In this document: piece after piece, positions 46,942-55,698 of the stretch | How positions within the stretch are numbered: the stretch's first letter is position 1 | How the letters are laid out: every line of letters begins with the position of its first letter | From: Shewanella carassii | GTDB taxonomy: Bacteria > Pseudomonadota > Gammaproteobacteria > Enterobacterales > Shewanellaceae | Assembly (NCBI RefSeq): GCF_002777975.1 | Contig: NZ_NGVS01000029.1 | Coordinates: forward strand, 91,269 to 155,268 | Direction: 5' to 3' | DNA: 64,000 nt | Position numbers and translations under genes: made by a program | Notes under the pieces: generated by a model | What the model was told of the DNA's origin: nothing | What the model saw: the letters and a program-made list of their open reading frames with translations, nothing else | The model's database searches: none

Positions 46942-47595
46942 TTAGGCCAGCTCCAACACCTTGGCCACCAGCTTTTCAATGCCACTATTGGCCTCGGCAA
47001 TGGAACCTGCCAGCATGTAAGCCGGGGTGCTGACTATCTTGCGCTCACTGTCGACCACAATTTCATCTACCTTGGCATTTTGATGTTCACCACCCATGGC
47101 AGTATAGGCCGCTGCGGTTTCGACGTCCGTCCCTATGGTGCCTTTAGCACCCTTACCATAGAGACCTGGGATCATCACAGGCGCGATACAGATAAAGCCT
47201 ACCACCTTGTCGGCACTGATAAAGCGGCTGATAAACTCACGCACTGGAACAGCAATCTCACTATTGCTGCCATTTATGGCAAAGTTACAGAGATTTTTGG
47301 CAGCCCCGAAGCCACCGGGAATGATCAGACCGTCGAAGTCGGCCAGATTCAGCTCAGATGTCGCCTTGATATCACCACGGGCAATACGAGCCGCTTCTTC
47401 CAGGACGTTACGCTGCTCAGTTTCCACCACCTCCCCCTTGAGATGATTAACTACATGCATTTGAGGGATATCGGGAGCAAAACACTGGTAAGCCGCACCG
47501 GAACGGGACAGAGACAACAGAGTCAACACTGCCTCATGAATTTCACTGCCATCGAAAACACCACAACCACTGAGAAGAACTGCGATTTTCTTCAT
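46942..47595 (-). CDS. elbB: DJ-1/PfpI-family glyoxalase ElbB-like protein
   Basis: 217 residues of the DJ-1/PfpI-like superfamily (isoprenoid biosynthesis protein ElbB/YhbL). LLSGCGVFDGSEIHEAVLTL at the N-terminus, the GLIIPGGFGAAKNL segment (about 89-102) and the nucleophile Cys in VGFICIAPVMIPG (about 131-143) are clear. E. coli ElbB has glyoxalase activity; its link to isoprenoid metabolism is genetic. Confidence 0.93.
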   Translation of the reverse strand: MKKIAVLLSGCGVFDGSEIHEAVLTLLSLSRSGAAYQCFAPDIPQMHVVNHLKGEVVETEQRNVLEEAARIARGDIKATSELNLADFDGLIIPGGFGAAKNLCNFAINGSNSEIAVPVREFISRFISADKVVGFICIAPVMIPGLYGKGAKGTIGTDVETAAAYTAMGGEHQNAKVDEIVVDSERKIVSTPAYMLAGSIAEANSGIEKLVAKVLELA

Positions 47596-47981
47596 TAAAA
47601 ACTCCCCCTTATGACATTTGAATTTAACAAACGCACTACAAATCGGTTGATCTGATTAAAAATCATGCTAACTTAATTCATCGTCTCTGCGAAGAGGCGA
47701 ATTTTACAGCTACTTTGACTATAAGTCTGGAAAAGGAATTTAAAAAATCCACAACCTGGAAAATTTATCAAAATTTTTACCTGACTCACAAAAAAGCAAA
47801 TAGCAAATAAATATCAACAGGTTATAAAAACAACCTTGAGTTGTTAGCCGTTACCTTTCTCTATGTTGATTTTTTCACTCACAGACTTATCCACAGGCTA
47901 TGGGTGATTTTGTCATGGCCGAAAATGCCTTGATATGGCATGCTTAGCAGCACTTAAGACAGTTTAAATTGAAACAAAACT
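47596..47981. other. polA upstream region with a DnaA box
   Basis: Gene-free and AT-rich, between divergent elbB and polA. It contains one perfect DnaA box TTATCCACA (47887-47895), about 90 bp upstream of polA, and no other repeat I can defend. It holds the promoters of both genes; exact -35/-10 elements cannot be fixed by eye. Confidence 0.5.
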
Positions 47982-50750
47982 ATGCCAATAATCGCAGAAA
48001 ACCCCCTCGTCCTTGTGGATGGTTCTTCCTATCTCTATCGGGCCTATTATGCACCACCTCACCTAACCAACTCCAAGGGTGAAGCAACCGGGGCGGTTTA
48101 CGGCGTAGTCAACATGTTGCGCAGCTTACTGGGTAAATACAAGCCACATCAAATGGCGGTTGTTTTTGATGCCAAGGGTCCGACATTCCGCAACGAGATG
48201 TATGCCGAATACAAGGCTCATAGGCCACCAATGCCGGATGATCTGCGCAGTCAGATAGCGCCTCTGCATGCCATCATCGAGGCTCTTGGTCTGCCACTCT
48301 TGTGTATACCAGGAGTAGAAGCCGATGACGTAATAGGTACCCTTGCCTCCAGGGCCAGTAAGGAAGGACGTGCCATTCTGATCAGCACAGGCGATAAGGA
48401 TATGGCGCAGCTGGTAGATGACAATGTCACCCTGATCAACACAATGACAGACACCATAATGGGGCCGGAAGAGGTCACCAGCAAATTTGGTGTTGGCCCC
48501 GAGCTTATTATCGACCTGCTAGCACTGATGGGCGACAAGGCCGATAACATCCCAGGCTTGCCTGGAGTGGGTGAAAAAACCGCGTTGGCCATGCTGACAG
48601 GTGCAGGTGGGGTCGCCAAGCTATTGCAGCAACCGGATTGCGTCACAGAACTGGGCTTCCGTGGTGCCAAGACCATGGCCAAGAAAATCATCGACAACTC
48701 CGAGATGCTGCAACTCTCCTACGATCTGGCGACCATCAAAACAGATTGCGAGCTGGATCTGGACTGGCACCAACTCAATATTACCGAGCCCAACAAAGAC
48801 CAGTTGGCGCAGCTTTATGGTGAGATGGAGTTTAAACGTTGGTTGGCAGAAGTCCTGGATAACAAGATCCCGCATCCCTTGGCGGTCAAGACTGCAACGG
48901 CTGAAACCCAGGAAGAAACTGCAGCACCAGCCACGATAGAGACAGAATACGAAACCATACTGACCGAGGCCGCCCTGGAAAAATGGCTGAAAAAGTTAGC
49001 CGAAGCCGAACTGATGGCGGTAGATACCGAAACCACCAGCCTCAATTATATGGATGCTAAACTGGTAGGGCTGTCTTTTGCTGTCAAGGCCGGAGAGGCG
49101 GTCTATCTACCTCTGGGGCACGATTACCCAGAAGCCCCCGAGCAACTGCCCCGGGAAAAGGTATTGGCCAAGCTCAAACCGATTCTTGAAAACCCTGAGA
49201 TAAAGAAGGTCGGTCAAAATCTAAAATATGACATCAGTATTCTGGCCAATGCCGGTATCAAGCTGGCCGGTGTTGCCTTCGATACCATGCTCGAATCCTA
49301 TGTCTTCAACTCAGTGGCATCCAGGCACGACATGGACGGACTGGCACTCAAGTACCTGGGGCACAAATGTGTCAGTTTCGAAGAGATTGCAGGTAAAGGC
49401 GCCAAGCAGCTGACATTCAACCAGATCCCTCTGGAAACTGCATCGCCTTACGCGGCCGAAGATGCCGATATTACTCTTAGGCTACATCAACATCTGTGGC
49501 CCAGGCTCGAACGGGAGCAAGAGTTAGCCAAGGTTTTCACGGAACTTGAACTACCACTTATTCAGGTGTTGTCACAGATGGAGCGTGACGGCGTGCTGAT
49601 CGATAGTATGCAATTGTCGCAACAGAGTGATGAGCTGGCGCAAAAAATAGATGCGTTGGAGCAAAAAGCCTACGAGATCGCCGGAGAGAAATTCAACCTC
49701 AGTTCCCCCAAACAACTGCAGGCACTATTCTTCGAAAAGCTGGGTTATCCGGTGATCAAGAAAACTCCGAAAGGCGCCCCCTCCACCGCAGAAGAAGTGC
49801 TGATAGAGTTGGCGCTGGATTATCCATTGCCAAAGATCATTCTCGAACATCGTAGCCTGACCAAACTAAAGAGCACCTACACGGATAAATTACCGCTGAT
49901 GATCAATGGCAAAACCGGTAGAGTGCACACCAGCTACCATCAGGCTAACGCCGCTACCGGCCGTTTGTCATCCAGCGACCCTAACCTGCAGAATATTCCT
50001 ATCCGCACCGAAGAGGGACGTAGAATTCGTCAAGCCTTTATCGCACCTTCAGGGCGCAAGATTTTGGCCGCCGACTATTCACAGATTGAGCTCAGGATCA
50101 TGGCTCACTTGTCCCAGGATGCCGGCCTGCTGGCAGCATTCGCCGAGGGTAAAGATATTCACAGAGCAACAGCGGCTGAAGTCTTCGATGTAGCGTTTGA
50201 AACTGTCACTCCAGAACAGCGTCGCCGCGCCAAGGCGGTTAACTTCGGTCTGATTTATGGCATGTCGGCCTTTGGCTTGGCACGCCAACTGGATATTCCT
50301 CGCACTGAAGCACAAAGCTATATGGATACCTACTTCAAGCGTTATCCCGGCGTGCTCAAGTATATGGAAGAGACCCGGGCACTCGCCGCCGAGCAAGGTT
50401 ATGTCTCCACACTCTTTGGTAGACGCCTGTATCTGCCGGAAATCCGCGACCGCAACGCCATGAGGCGTCAAGCCGCAGAACGAGCGGCTATCAACGCTCC
50501 TATGCAGGGTACAGCAGCCGACATTATCAAAAAGGCGATGATCAAAGTTGCCAACTGGATAGCTGCTGACACCAAGGGGGAAATCACCATGATCATGCAA
50601 GTTCACGATGAATTGGTGTTTGAGGTCGATGCAGCGAAAGCCGAAGAGCTGCAACAACAGATCTGCAAACTCATGGCTGAAGCGGCTACCCTGGATGTCC
50701 CTTTACTGGCCGAAGCCGGCCTGGGTGACAGCTGGGACCAAGCCCACTAA
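47982..50750 (+). CDS. polA: DNA polymerase I
   Basis: 922 residues in three parts: 5'-3' exonuclease (1 to about 290, [37 protein letters not shown]), proofreading 3'-5' exonuclease (about 330-520, with VDTETTS, so the active site is intact), and polymerase (about 540-922, motif [11 protein letters not shown]-helix [20 protein letters not shown], motif [12 protein letters not shown]). Fills gaps in repair and removes RNA primers. Has its own terminator and is followed by spf as in enteric bacteria. Confidence 0.98.
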   Translation: MPIIAENPLVLVDGSSYLYRAYYAPPHLTNSKGEATGAVYGVVNMLRSLLGKYKPHQMAVVFDAKGPTFRNEMYAEYKAHRPPMPDDLRSQIAPLHAIIEALGLPLLCIPGVEADDVIGTLASRASKEGRAILISTGDKDMAQLVDDNVTLINTMTDTIMGPEEVTSKFGVGPELIIDLLALMGDKADNIPGLPGVGEKTALAMLTGAGGVAKLLQQPDCVTELGFRGAKTMAKKIIDNSEMLQLSYDLATIKTDCELDLDWHQLNITEPNKDQLAQLYGEMEFKRWLAEVLDNKIPHPLAVKTATAETQEETAAPATIETEYETILTEAALEKWLKKLAEAELMAVDTETTSLNYMDAKLVGLSFAVKAGEAVYLPLGHDYPEAPEQLPREKVLAKLKPILENPEIKKVGQNLKYDISILANAGIKLAGVAFDTMLESYVFNSVASRHDMDGLALKYLGHKCVSFEEIAGKGAKQLTFNQIPLETASPYAAEDADITLRLHQHLWPRLEREQELAKVFTELELPLIQVLSQMERDGVLIDSMQLSQQSDELAQKIDALEQKAYEIAGEKFNLSSPKQLQALFFEKLGYPVIKKTPKGAPSTAEEVLIELALDYPLPKIILEHRSLTKLKSTYTDKLPLMINGKTGRVHTSYHQANAATGRLSSSDPNLQNIPIRTEEGRRIRQAFIAPSGRKILAADYSQIELRIMAHLSQDAGLLAAFAEGKDIHRATAAEVFDVAFETVTPEQRRRAKAVNFGLIYGMSAFGLARQLDIPRTEAQSYMDTYFKRYPGVLKYMEETRALAAEQGYVSTLFGRRLYLPEIRDRNAMRRQAAERAAINAPMQGTAADIIKKAMIKVANWIAADTKGEITMIMQVHDELVFEVDAAKAEELQQQICKLMAEAATLDVPLLAEAGLGDSWDQAH

Positions 50751-50770
50751 CAATTGTACCTCAGTATCAA

Positions 50771-50795
50771 AGCCATCCTTGCGGATGGCTTTTTT
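50771..50795 (+). terminator. terminator of polA
   Basis: AGCCATCC / GGATGGCT stem with a TTGC loop, then TTTTTG, 20 bp past the polA stop. Confidence 0.88.
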
Positions 50796-50970
50796 GTTTT
50801 TCGAACATAACTTCAGACTAGGCAGCCACCACAGACGTTACAAACCAACCCAGATGAACTAAAAACAACAGTTTCAGTCAATTATTCGACAAAAAAGAGC
50901 TAACAGCCTGCATTTTAAACACATTTTCGTAATTTAGAGATCATATCGCGCTTTTGCAACCAACAATTCC

Positions 50971-50986
50971 TGTGATCGAGTCCACA
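50971..50986. promoter_or_regulatory. CRP-like site upstream of spf
   Basis: TGTGATCGAGTCCACA has the spacing of the CRP consensus (TGTGA, six bases, TCACA) with one mismatch in the right half. Its centre is about 71 bp before the predicted spf start, a position usual for class I activation. In E. coli, CRP represses spf from a different position. Confidence 0.6.
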
Positions 50987-51049
50987 TTATTGTTGTGTTT
51001 TCCAAAAAACAGTTTTCCCATTAGCGATAAATGCAGTAATATTCTCGGC

Positions 51050-51154
51050 GTAGGGTACAGAGGTTAAGATGTTCTATCTTTCAGACCTTTATTTCACTTT
51101 TAGTGATCAGCCAAATTCTGGCGCCCCAGCAATCATTTGCTGGGGCTTTTTTTT
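51050..51154 (+). ncRNA. spf: Spot 42 small RNA
   Basis: The first about 40 nt, starting GTAGGGTACAGAGGT and including AAGATGTTCTATCTTTCAGACC, are nearly identical to E. coli Spot 42, including the unpaired mRNA-pairing regions. The middle differs, and the end is a strong terminator (GCCCCAGC / GCTGGGGC, 51123-51146, then eight T). Promoter -10 TAATAT (51037-51042). Spot 42 works with Hfq to repress genes of secondary carbon metabolism. Location between polA and engB agrees with enterobacteria. Confidence 0.95.
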
Positions 51155-51216
51155 GTCTGCAATATTTTTTAGAGTAATTACTTTAAACTGTAACCAATTC
51201 GCGTTATGCTAACCGC

Positions 51217-51324
51217 ATTGAGAGCCATCGAAGTCCAAGTTTGATGGTACTTGAGTCTTGTTGAAATTTTAGCTTCTCCCCAAAAGAGCTAATTTAACCG
51301 GTGACTGAGTCGCCGGTTTTTTTT
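51217..51324 (+). ncRNA. candidate small RNA downstream of Spot 42
   Basis: Promoter TTTAAA (51182-51187), 17 bp, TATGCT (51205-51210), predicted start near 51217, terminator ACCGGTGAC / GTCGCCGGT (51297-51317, one wobble) followed by eight T. The RNA of about 108 nt contains two further stem-loops: CCATC..GATGG (51225-51247) and AAATT..AGCT with AGCT..AATTT (51264-51295) that exposes CTCCCC in its loop. No plus-strand gene follows; engB is convergent, so this is not an mRNA leader. It is not a family I know and is distinct from Spot 42. Confidence 0.55.
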
Positions 51325-51406
51325 GTCTCAAACGGCTCTGCGCGGCCTATAGATACAAAAACGGCAGCCTCCATGGCTGCCGCTGAATGGTTCTAGTTCA
51401 TCACTC

Positions 51407-52084
51407 TTATTCGCTATCTTCTTGTCCCAACCAAGCTGGGTGGCACCATTCATCTAGAATCGCCAACACTTTGGGTTTCCCAGTACCCTTCAATGATGAG
51501 AAAGGTTCAACCCTGACCCAGTCACCAAAGTCAGCCAGCGCTTTACGGACCTCATTGACCGTCTTCATCTTGGCACTCTGTGGCAGCTTATCGGCCTTAG
51601 TCAGCAACGCCAGTACAGGGATCTCGCTGGCAACAGCCCATTCGATCATCTGCAAGTCTAAGTCTTTCAATGGATGACGAATATCCATCAGCACCACAAC
51701 ACCACTCAAACAAGCACGCTTTTGTAAATATTCTCCCAGAGACTCCTGCCACTTGATCTTCATCGCCAATGGTACCTGAGCAAAACCGTAGCCGGGTAAA
51801 TCCACTAAACGCCGCTGTTCATCGAGCTCAAACACGTTGATCAGTTGGGTACGCCCAGGAGTTTTACTGGTTCTGGCAAGGTTTTTCTGCTCGGTCAAAG
51901 CATTCAAAGCACTTGATTTACCGGCATTTGAGCGACCAGCAAAGGCGATTTCAACGCCGGTATCGCCTGGTAAATGCTTGTCTAAGTGGGCAATATCAGG
52001 CGCGCTGATAAGGAATTTTGTCTTGCGAAAATCGATACGAGTGGCTGTCACTTCTGACTCCGGAGTTTTGCTGGGTGATAGCAT
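51407..52084 (-). CDS. engB: ribosome-biogenesis GTPase EngB (YihA/YsxC)
   Basis: 225 residues, essential GTPase for large-subunit assembly. G1 GRSNAGKSS (about 50-58), G3 DLPGYG (about 95-100), G4 TKAD (about 163-166) and SSLKGTG near the end are present. Convergent with spf and divergent from the cytochrome c4 gene. Confidence 0.97.
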   Translation of the reverse strand: MLSPSKTPESEVTATRIDFRKTKFLISAPDIAHLDKHLPGDTGVEIAFAGRSNAGKSSALNALTEQKNLARTSKTPGRTQLINVFELDEQRRLVDLPGYGFAQVPLAMKIKWQESLGEYLQKRACLSGVVVLMDIRHPLKDLDLQMIEWAVASEIPVLALLTKADKLPQSAKMKTVNEVRKALADFGDWVRVEPFSSLKGTGKPKVLAILDEWCHPAWLGQEDSE

Positions 52085-52220
52085 AAATATTGAAGACTTG
52101 CTTACTTTTCCACGTTTTCGTGTAAAATATTATCTTGATCACATTATTTGTATTTTACCACGCTTGCGGGTCTCCCTAGTAAGCTCAGGACAATAATTTA
52201 ACGAAAGAAGTTGGAACGCC

Positions 52221-52841
52221 ATGAAAAAGTTAGCCCTTGCGCTGTCTGTAGTCGCCACCATATCTTCACCTGCGATTGCTGAAGGTAATGCTGAAGCGGG
52301 AAAAACCAAAGCCATTGTCTGCTCTGCCTGCCATGGTCTTGATGGCAACAGCATGATTGACATGTACCCTAAACTTGCTGGCCAGCATACAACCTATCTA
52401 CAGAAACAACTGCGAGAGTTTCGTAGTGCTGCTCAAACTGGTGGTAAAGATGGTCGTATGGATCCTATCATGGGTGGCATGGCGGTAGCCTTGAGTGATC
52501 AAGATATTGCCGATATTGCTGCTTATTTCGCCAGTCAAACATTGCAGGTTGCTGAAGTTAAAGATGTTCCAGATGCAGGCGAAAAGCTTTTCAAGGGCGG
52601 CGATATGTCTCGTGGCATAGCGGCTTGTTCTGCTTGTCACGGTCCAGAAGGCAAAGGTAGCGAACTGGCCGGTTTCCCGGCAGTAGCAGGACAACACGCC
52701 AACTACGTTAAAATTCAATTGAATAAATTCCGCGATCAAAGCCGTCATAACGATCTCAATGGAATGATGCAAGACACGGCAAAAAAACTGAATGATGCTG
52801 ACATTGAAGCGCTGGCTAAGTACATCTCCAGCTTGAAATAA
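52221..52841 (+). CDS. di-haem cytochrome c4
   Basis: 206 residues with a signal peptide (MKKLALALSVVATISSPAIAE) and two CXXCH haem sites: CSACHGLDG (about 34-42) and CSACHGPEG (about 135-143); Met ligands are likely in the PIMGGMA and NGMMQDT segments. Two tandem class I cytochrome folds of about 90 residues each. Periplasmic or membrane-associated electron carrier to terminal oxidases, widespread in Shewanella and Vibrio. Terminator-like hairpin follows. Confidence 0.95.
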   Translation: MKKLALALSVVATISSPAIAEGNAEAGKTKAIVCSACHGLDGNSMIDMYPKLAGQHTTYLQKQLREFRSAAQTGGKDGRMDPIMGGMAVALSDQDIADIAAYFASQTLQVAEVKDVPDAGEKLFKGGDMSRGIAACSACHGPEGKGSELAGFPAVAGQHANYVKIQLNKFRDQSRHNDLNGMMQDTAKKLNDADIEALAKYISSLK

Positions 52842-52856
52842 TTACTAAAAATTGTT

Positions 52857-52885
52857 TAAGAGGGGGTAATATTTCCCCCTTTTCT
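52857..52885 (+). terminator. terminator of cytochrome c4 gene
   Basis: AAGAGGGGG and CCCCCTTTTCTTT form a stem across a short AT loop, ending in a T-rich tract, about 15 bp past the stop. Confidence 0.75.
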
Positions 52886-53141
52886 TTAACCATAAAGCTT
52901 ACGTTTACGTAAACTGAAAATATTATTGCTTGACACAGATCACAGATTTAGGTTTAATTGTGCCCGTACCGAGATAAACCCATCTGTTTGTATAAAAACT
53001 TTTCCAACAACATTCAGGTTTCGGTATAATTTACATTCAAGATATAAGAATAAAGCAATCCAATAACAATAAGACAGCTAAGACCACTCGCAAATAATAA
53101 TAATGAGTCGAGATTTCAGTTTGAAGTCCAGGTCAATAAAA

Positions 53142-53189
53142 GTAAGGAACCGGCGATTTTGCCAACGCGCTTTTTAGCATTGTCCTTAC
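53142..53189 (+). promoter_or_regulatory. inverted GTAAGGA/TCCTTAC repeat before the Csr RNA
   Basis: GTAAGGA (53142-53148) and TCCTTAC (53183-53189) are perfect inverted copies 34 bp apart, just upstream of the RNA start. GTAAG/CTTAC half-sites occur in BarA-UvrY (GacA) operators, TGTAAG-N6-CTTACA, but the spacing here is wider. It may be a UvrY site or a promoter structure. Confidence 0.4.
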
Positions 53190-53194
53190 GAATA

Positions 53195-53557
53195 AACAGG
53201 GGAACTCGCTCCAACAGGAAGATGTTTGCAGGACTCAAACATTAGCACGGGAAGCAACGCGCTTTGGATGCACTGGCTGGAAGCTTGTTATCACTGGAAG
53301 GTACTTAGTAGACATGGATGGTCTGTTAGGCGTCACAGAAGACGACTGGATAATGATGAGTCATTTGGCCGTCACTATTTTCAGGAAACCCAAGAAAGTG
53401 TCTGGAAGACCGATAACGAGAAAAACTGCAAGGAAAGCTGTCAAAAAAAGAAGGATATCGACCGGGAAAGTCGCATAGCAAGTAAGGAAACTTGAAATCA
53501 GAATAGGGTGTTAACTAGCACCATCATAAGGCGGCAGCCATACTGCCGCCTTTTTTT
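53195..53557 (+). ncRNA. csrC: CsrB/CsrC-family CsrA-binding small RNA
   Basis: A region of about 360 nt with 15 GGA motifs at 53201, 53217, 53231, 53250, 53266, 53279, 53296, 53316, 53348, 53394, 53404, 53432, 53453, 53465 and 53486. Several lie in stem-loops, clearest TGTTTG-CAGGACT-CAAACA (53224-53242). The intrinsic terminator is GGCGGCAG / CTGCCGCC (53530-53550), then seven T. Such RNAs sequester CsrA. It lies between engB and yihI, the position of csrC in E. coli, so I use that name, though length and motif number also resemble CsrB. The 5' end is uncertain within tens of bases. An 89-codon frame here is spurious. Confidence 0.9.
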
Positions 53558-53602
53558 ATGGCATAATTTATCAACCAACATTGAGCAGATATTAATTAGC
53601 CC

Positions 53603-54289
53603 ATGCGTCGCTGTCCCCTGTGTCATCATGATCAGGCTAAACTCAGCTTTCAGGATAAGAAACGAAGTTTCTATCTCTGCCCTGAATGTAGACTGTTGTT
53701 TGCAGATTCCAACAGTTATCTGTTACCCGATGCCGAAAAGCAACGTTACGGCCGAGCCCGCCAAGCAGGAAAACAAAAGCAGTTGGCACGCTTTATCCAC
53801 CCTTTGTTGGAACAACTTCAATCTTTGCAACCCGCGCCGCTATTTGGTCTCAACTTCGGCCGGGTGCTAAGCAAAGAAGGACTGCAGCAGATCAGCAACG
53901 CCGGTCACCACTTACAACAGTTTGATCCCTTTTTTGCGGCAGACCACCAGCTACTACACCACCAATATGACTTTATCTGTTGTTTTCGGGTGTTCGAGCA
54001 CTTCAGAACCCCAGCCAAAGAGTGGAGCTTAATCGAAACGCTGCTGAAACCAGGGGGTTGGCTGGCCATATCCACCCCTCTACTGACCTCTCTGGAGGCG
54101 TTTCCCAAGTGGCATTACAAGAACAATCCGACCCATGTCAGCTTCTATCAACAACAGACTTTTGCTTACTTGGCATCTCTAGGCCAATTTAAGCTAATAT
54201 TTGCAGCGCAAGACTTCATCTTGATGCAAAAAACATCAGGATCTGCTATAACACGCGACCTTAATGCAGAACCGCCGCTTGTAGACTGA
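53603..54289 (+). CDS. class I SAM-dependent methyltransferase with N-terminal zinc ribbon
   Basis: 228 residues. Two CXXC pairs (CPLCHH, CPECR, about residues 4-27) form a zinc ribbon like that of RlmA/UbiE-neighbour proteins. The methyltransferase core is degenerate in its glycine loop (LNFGRVLSK) but has YDFICCFRVFEHF (about 121-133) and LLKPGGWLAISTP (about 147-159). Substrate unknown. Sits between the Csr RNA and yihI. Confidence 0.75.
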   Translation: MRRCPLCHHDQAKLSFQDKKRSFYLCPECRLLFADSNSYLLPDAEKQRYGRARQAGKQKQLARFIHPLLEQLQSLQPAPLFGLNFGRVLSKEGLQQISNAGHHLQQFDPFFAADHQLLHHQYDFICCFRVFEHFRTPAKEWSLIETLLKPGGWLAISTPLLTSLEAFPKWHYKNNPTHVSFYQQQTFAYLASLGQFKLIFAAQDFILMQKTSGSAITRDLNAEPPLVD

Positions 54290-54336
54290 ACCCGGCACGG
54301 TTCGGATGCAACCCACTACTTTTTATCGAGAGAATT

Positions 54337-54861
54337 ATGTCCCGTAGTAAAAAGACCCGAAAAGTCGGCGAGAACAACCCCAAACTGGCCCCCAGAACCA
54401 AGAAATCTGAGCGCGCTCCGGCTCGGAAGAAGCAGGACTCAGGTAATAAGGCTGGCAGCCGCCAGAACCCTGCTGCTCCAAAGGGGCAAAAGCGTGCAGG
54501 CTCTGACAAACAAGATATCCGCCTTGGCAGTAAAAAGCCTGTCGCTCTGGATATAGTCAAAGAAAAGGTTGCACAGCCCAAACAACCCAAACTAACCGAT
54601 GAACAGTTGCTGCTGCAACTGGAGGAAGATCCGCGCCTGAATAAGCTGCTGGATCAACTGGAAGAAGGGCGGGAACTGGCCGCCGATGACCAGCAATGGC
54701 TGGAGCGGCAATTGGCCAAGATAGAGAAGCTGATGGAAAAACTTGGCATTACCGATTTGGATCAGGCCGATGAAGCCCCAAGCAAGGGTCATAGTGATGA
54801 CGAGTTGCTGGAGAAATTCGAATCCGGTGCTGAGCTTCTGAAACAATACCAAGACAACTAA
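54337..54861 (+). CDS. yihI: Der GTPase-activating protein YihI
   Basis: 174 residues, basic disordered N-terminus (SRSKKTRKVGENN..) and acidic helical C-terminus (LTDEQLLLQLEEDPRLNKLLDQLEEG). YihI stimulates Der (EngA) in ribosome assembly. Located between the Csr RNA and hemN as in E. coli. Followed 11 bp later by a DUF2489 gene. Confidence 0.92.
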   Translation: MSRSKKTRKVGENNPKLAPRTKKSERAPARKKQDSGNKAGSRQNPAAPKGQKRAGSDKQDIRLGSKKPVALDIVKEKVAQPKQPKLTDEQLLLQLEEDPRLNKLLDQLEEGRELAADDQQWLERQLAKIEKLMEKLGITDLDQADEAPSKGHSDDELLEKFESGAELLKQYQDN

Positions 54862-54872
54862 CGGAGGCCGGG

Positions 54873-55340
54873 ATGCAGTTTATCCTTATTAGCTTAGCCA
54901 TGTTGATCATCATAGGCCTCAGCGCCTATGCCACTGTGTTGCTGCTGCGTCTGAGAAGACAAACCCAGGCCAGAGAGCAAACAATGGCTGAGCAAAAGGC
55001 CGCTATGGAAGCTAAACAGGCATCCCTGCTTGCCGATATTCGCTATATTGCTGCCGCAATGACTGAAGAGCGTTGTGAGTTGTCTGAAGGGGTGGTCAGA
55101 ATCGTTAAACTATTCGATCTGCTGTCGCTGACAGAGAGAGTCAGTGGTGATTACCCGGATGTGTTTATGCATTTTGAGCGCATCAAGGACCACCCCATTC
55201 TGGAGGCCAGGGCTAAATTACCCAAGCAAGAACGGATGCGGCTCGACCTGGCCAGAATGAAATCTGAAGCCGAACTGGAACAAGGCATATTAGCCGATGC
55301 CAAGAAACTCTCGGAGTTTCAACTAAAACCGACTCACTGA
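54873..55340 (+). CDS. DUF2489 protein with membrane anchor
   Basis: 155 residues. A single N-terminal membrane segment (about 3-25) is followed by a charged helix (about 27-55) and an alpha-helical domain. It commonly precedes hemN in gammaproteobacteria. Function unknown. Overlaps no other gene and ends before a terminator hairpin. Confidence 0.8.
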   Translation: MQFILISLAMLIIIGLSAYATVLLLRLRRQTQAREQTMAEQKAAMEAKQASLLADIRYIAAAMTEERCELSEGVVRIVKLFDLLSLTERVSGDYPDVFMHFERIKDHPILEARAKLPKQERMRLDLARMKSEAELEQGILADAKKLSEFQLKPTH

Positions 55341-55698
55341 GGCCTCCGCTGCCGACTTACACCAGACAGTCGGCAGACCTTTCTTTACGCCGCCAAGCCC
55401 CCCAAAAAAAGAGCAAACAACTCCCTAAATACAGACCTATGGTGTGACAATGGCCAGAATTGATAACCTTTGCAGGCTCTGTCGACTCAACCAGGCAGCC
55501 ATCGAGCATGCCGAATATTTCCGCAGGCGTGAGTCGGTGCACAAAACCTCAATAAGACAACAGACATTAGAAGAATTTTCATAGATATTCCCTAACGTTT
55601 GGTTGTGTACATATAATTTTTACAACCTGGATCAAGTTTATTTGAGCTATAACCCTGCATACTTCGCTCATTGCTAATTTACTGTCGGAGGACACGCC
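55341..55698. other. yihI-hemN intergenic region
   Basis: It contains a perfect 8-bp hairpin CTGCCGAC / GTCGGCAG (55349-55376) followed by ACCTTTCTTT, a likely terminator of the yihI operon, and further on the hemN promoter region. I found no clear FNR-type box TTGAT-N4-ATCAA although hemN is commonly controlled by FNR; ATCAAGTTTATTTGA near 55633 is only an imperfect half-site arrangement. Confidence 0.55.

Noticed and set aside
51387..51677. 96-residue plus-strand frame
   Set aside because: Antisense to engB, whose GTPase motifs are complete.
52929..52944. CRP-like CTTGACACAGATCACA
   Set aside because: Right half perfect but left half has two mismatches, and it is about 250 bp from the Csr RNA start.
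53226..53495. 89-residue plus-strand frame
   Set aside because: Lies inside the GGA-rich Csr RNA; the charged, unusual composition follows from repeated GGA and GAAA, and no ribosome binding site was found.
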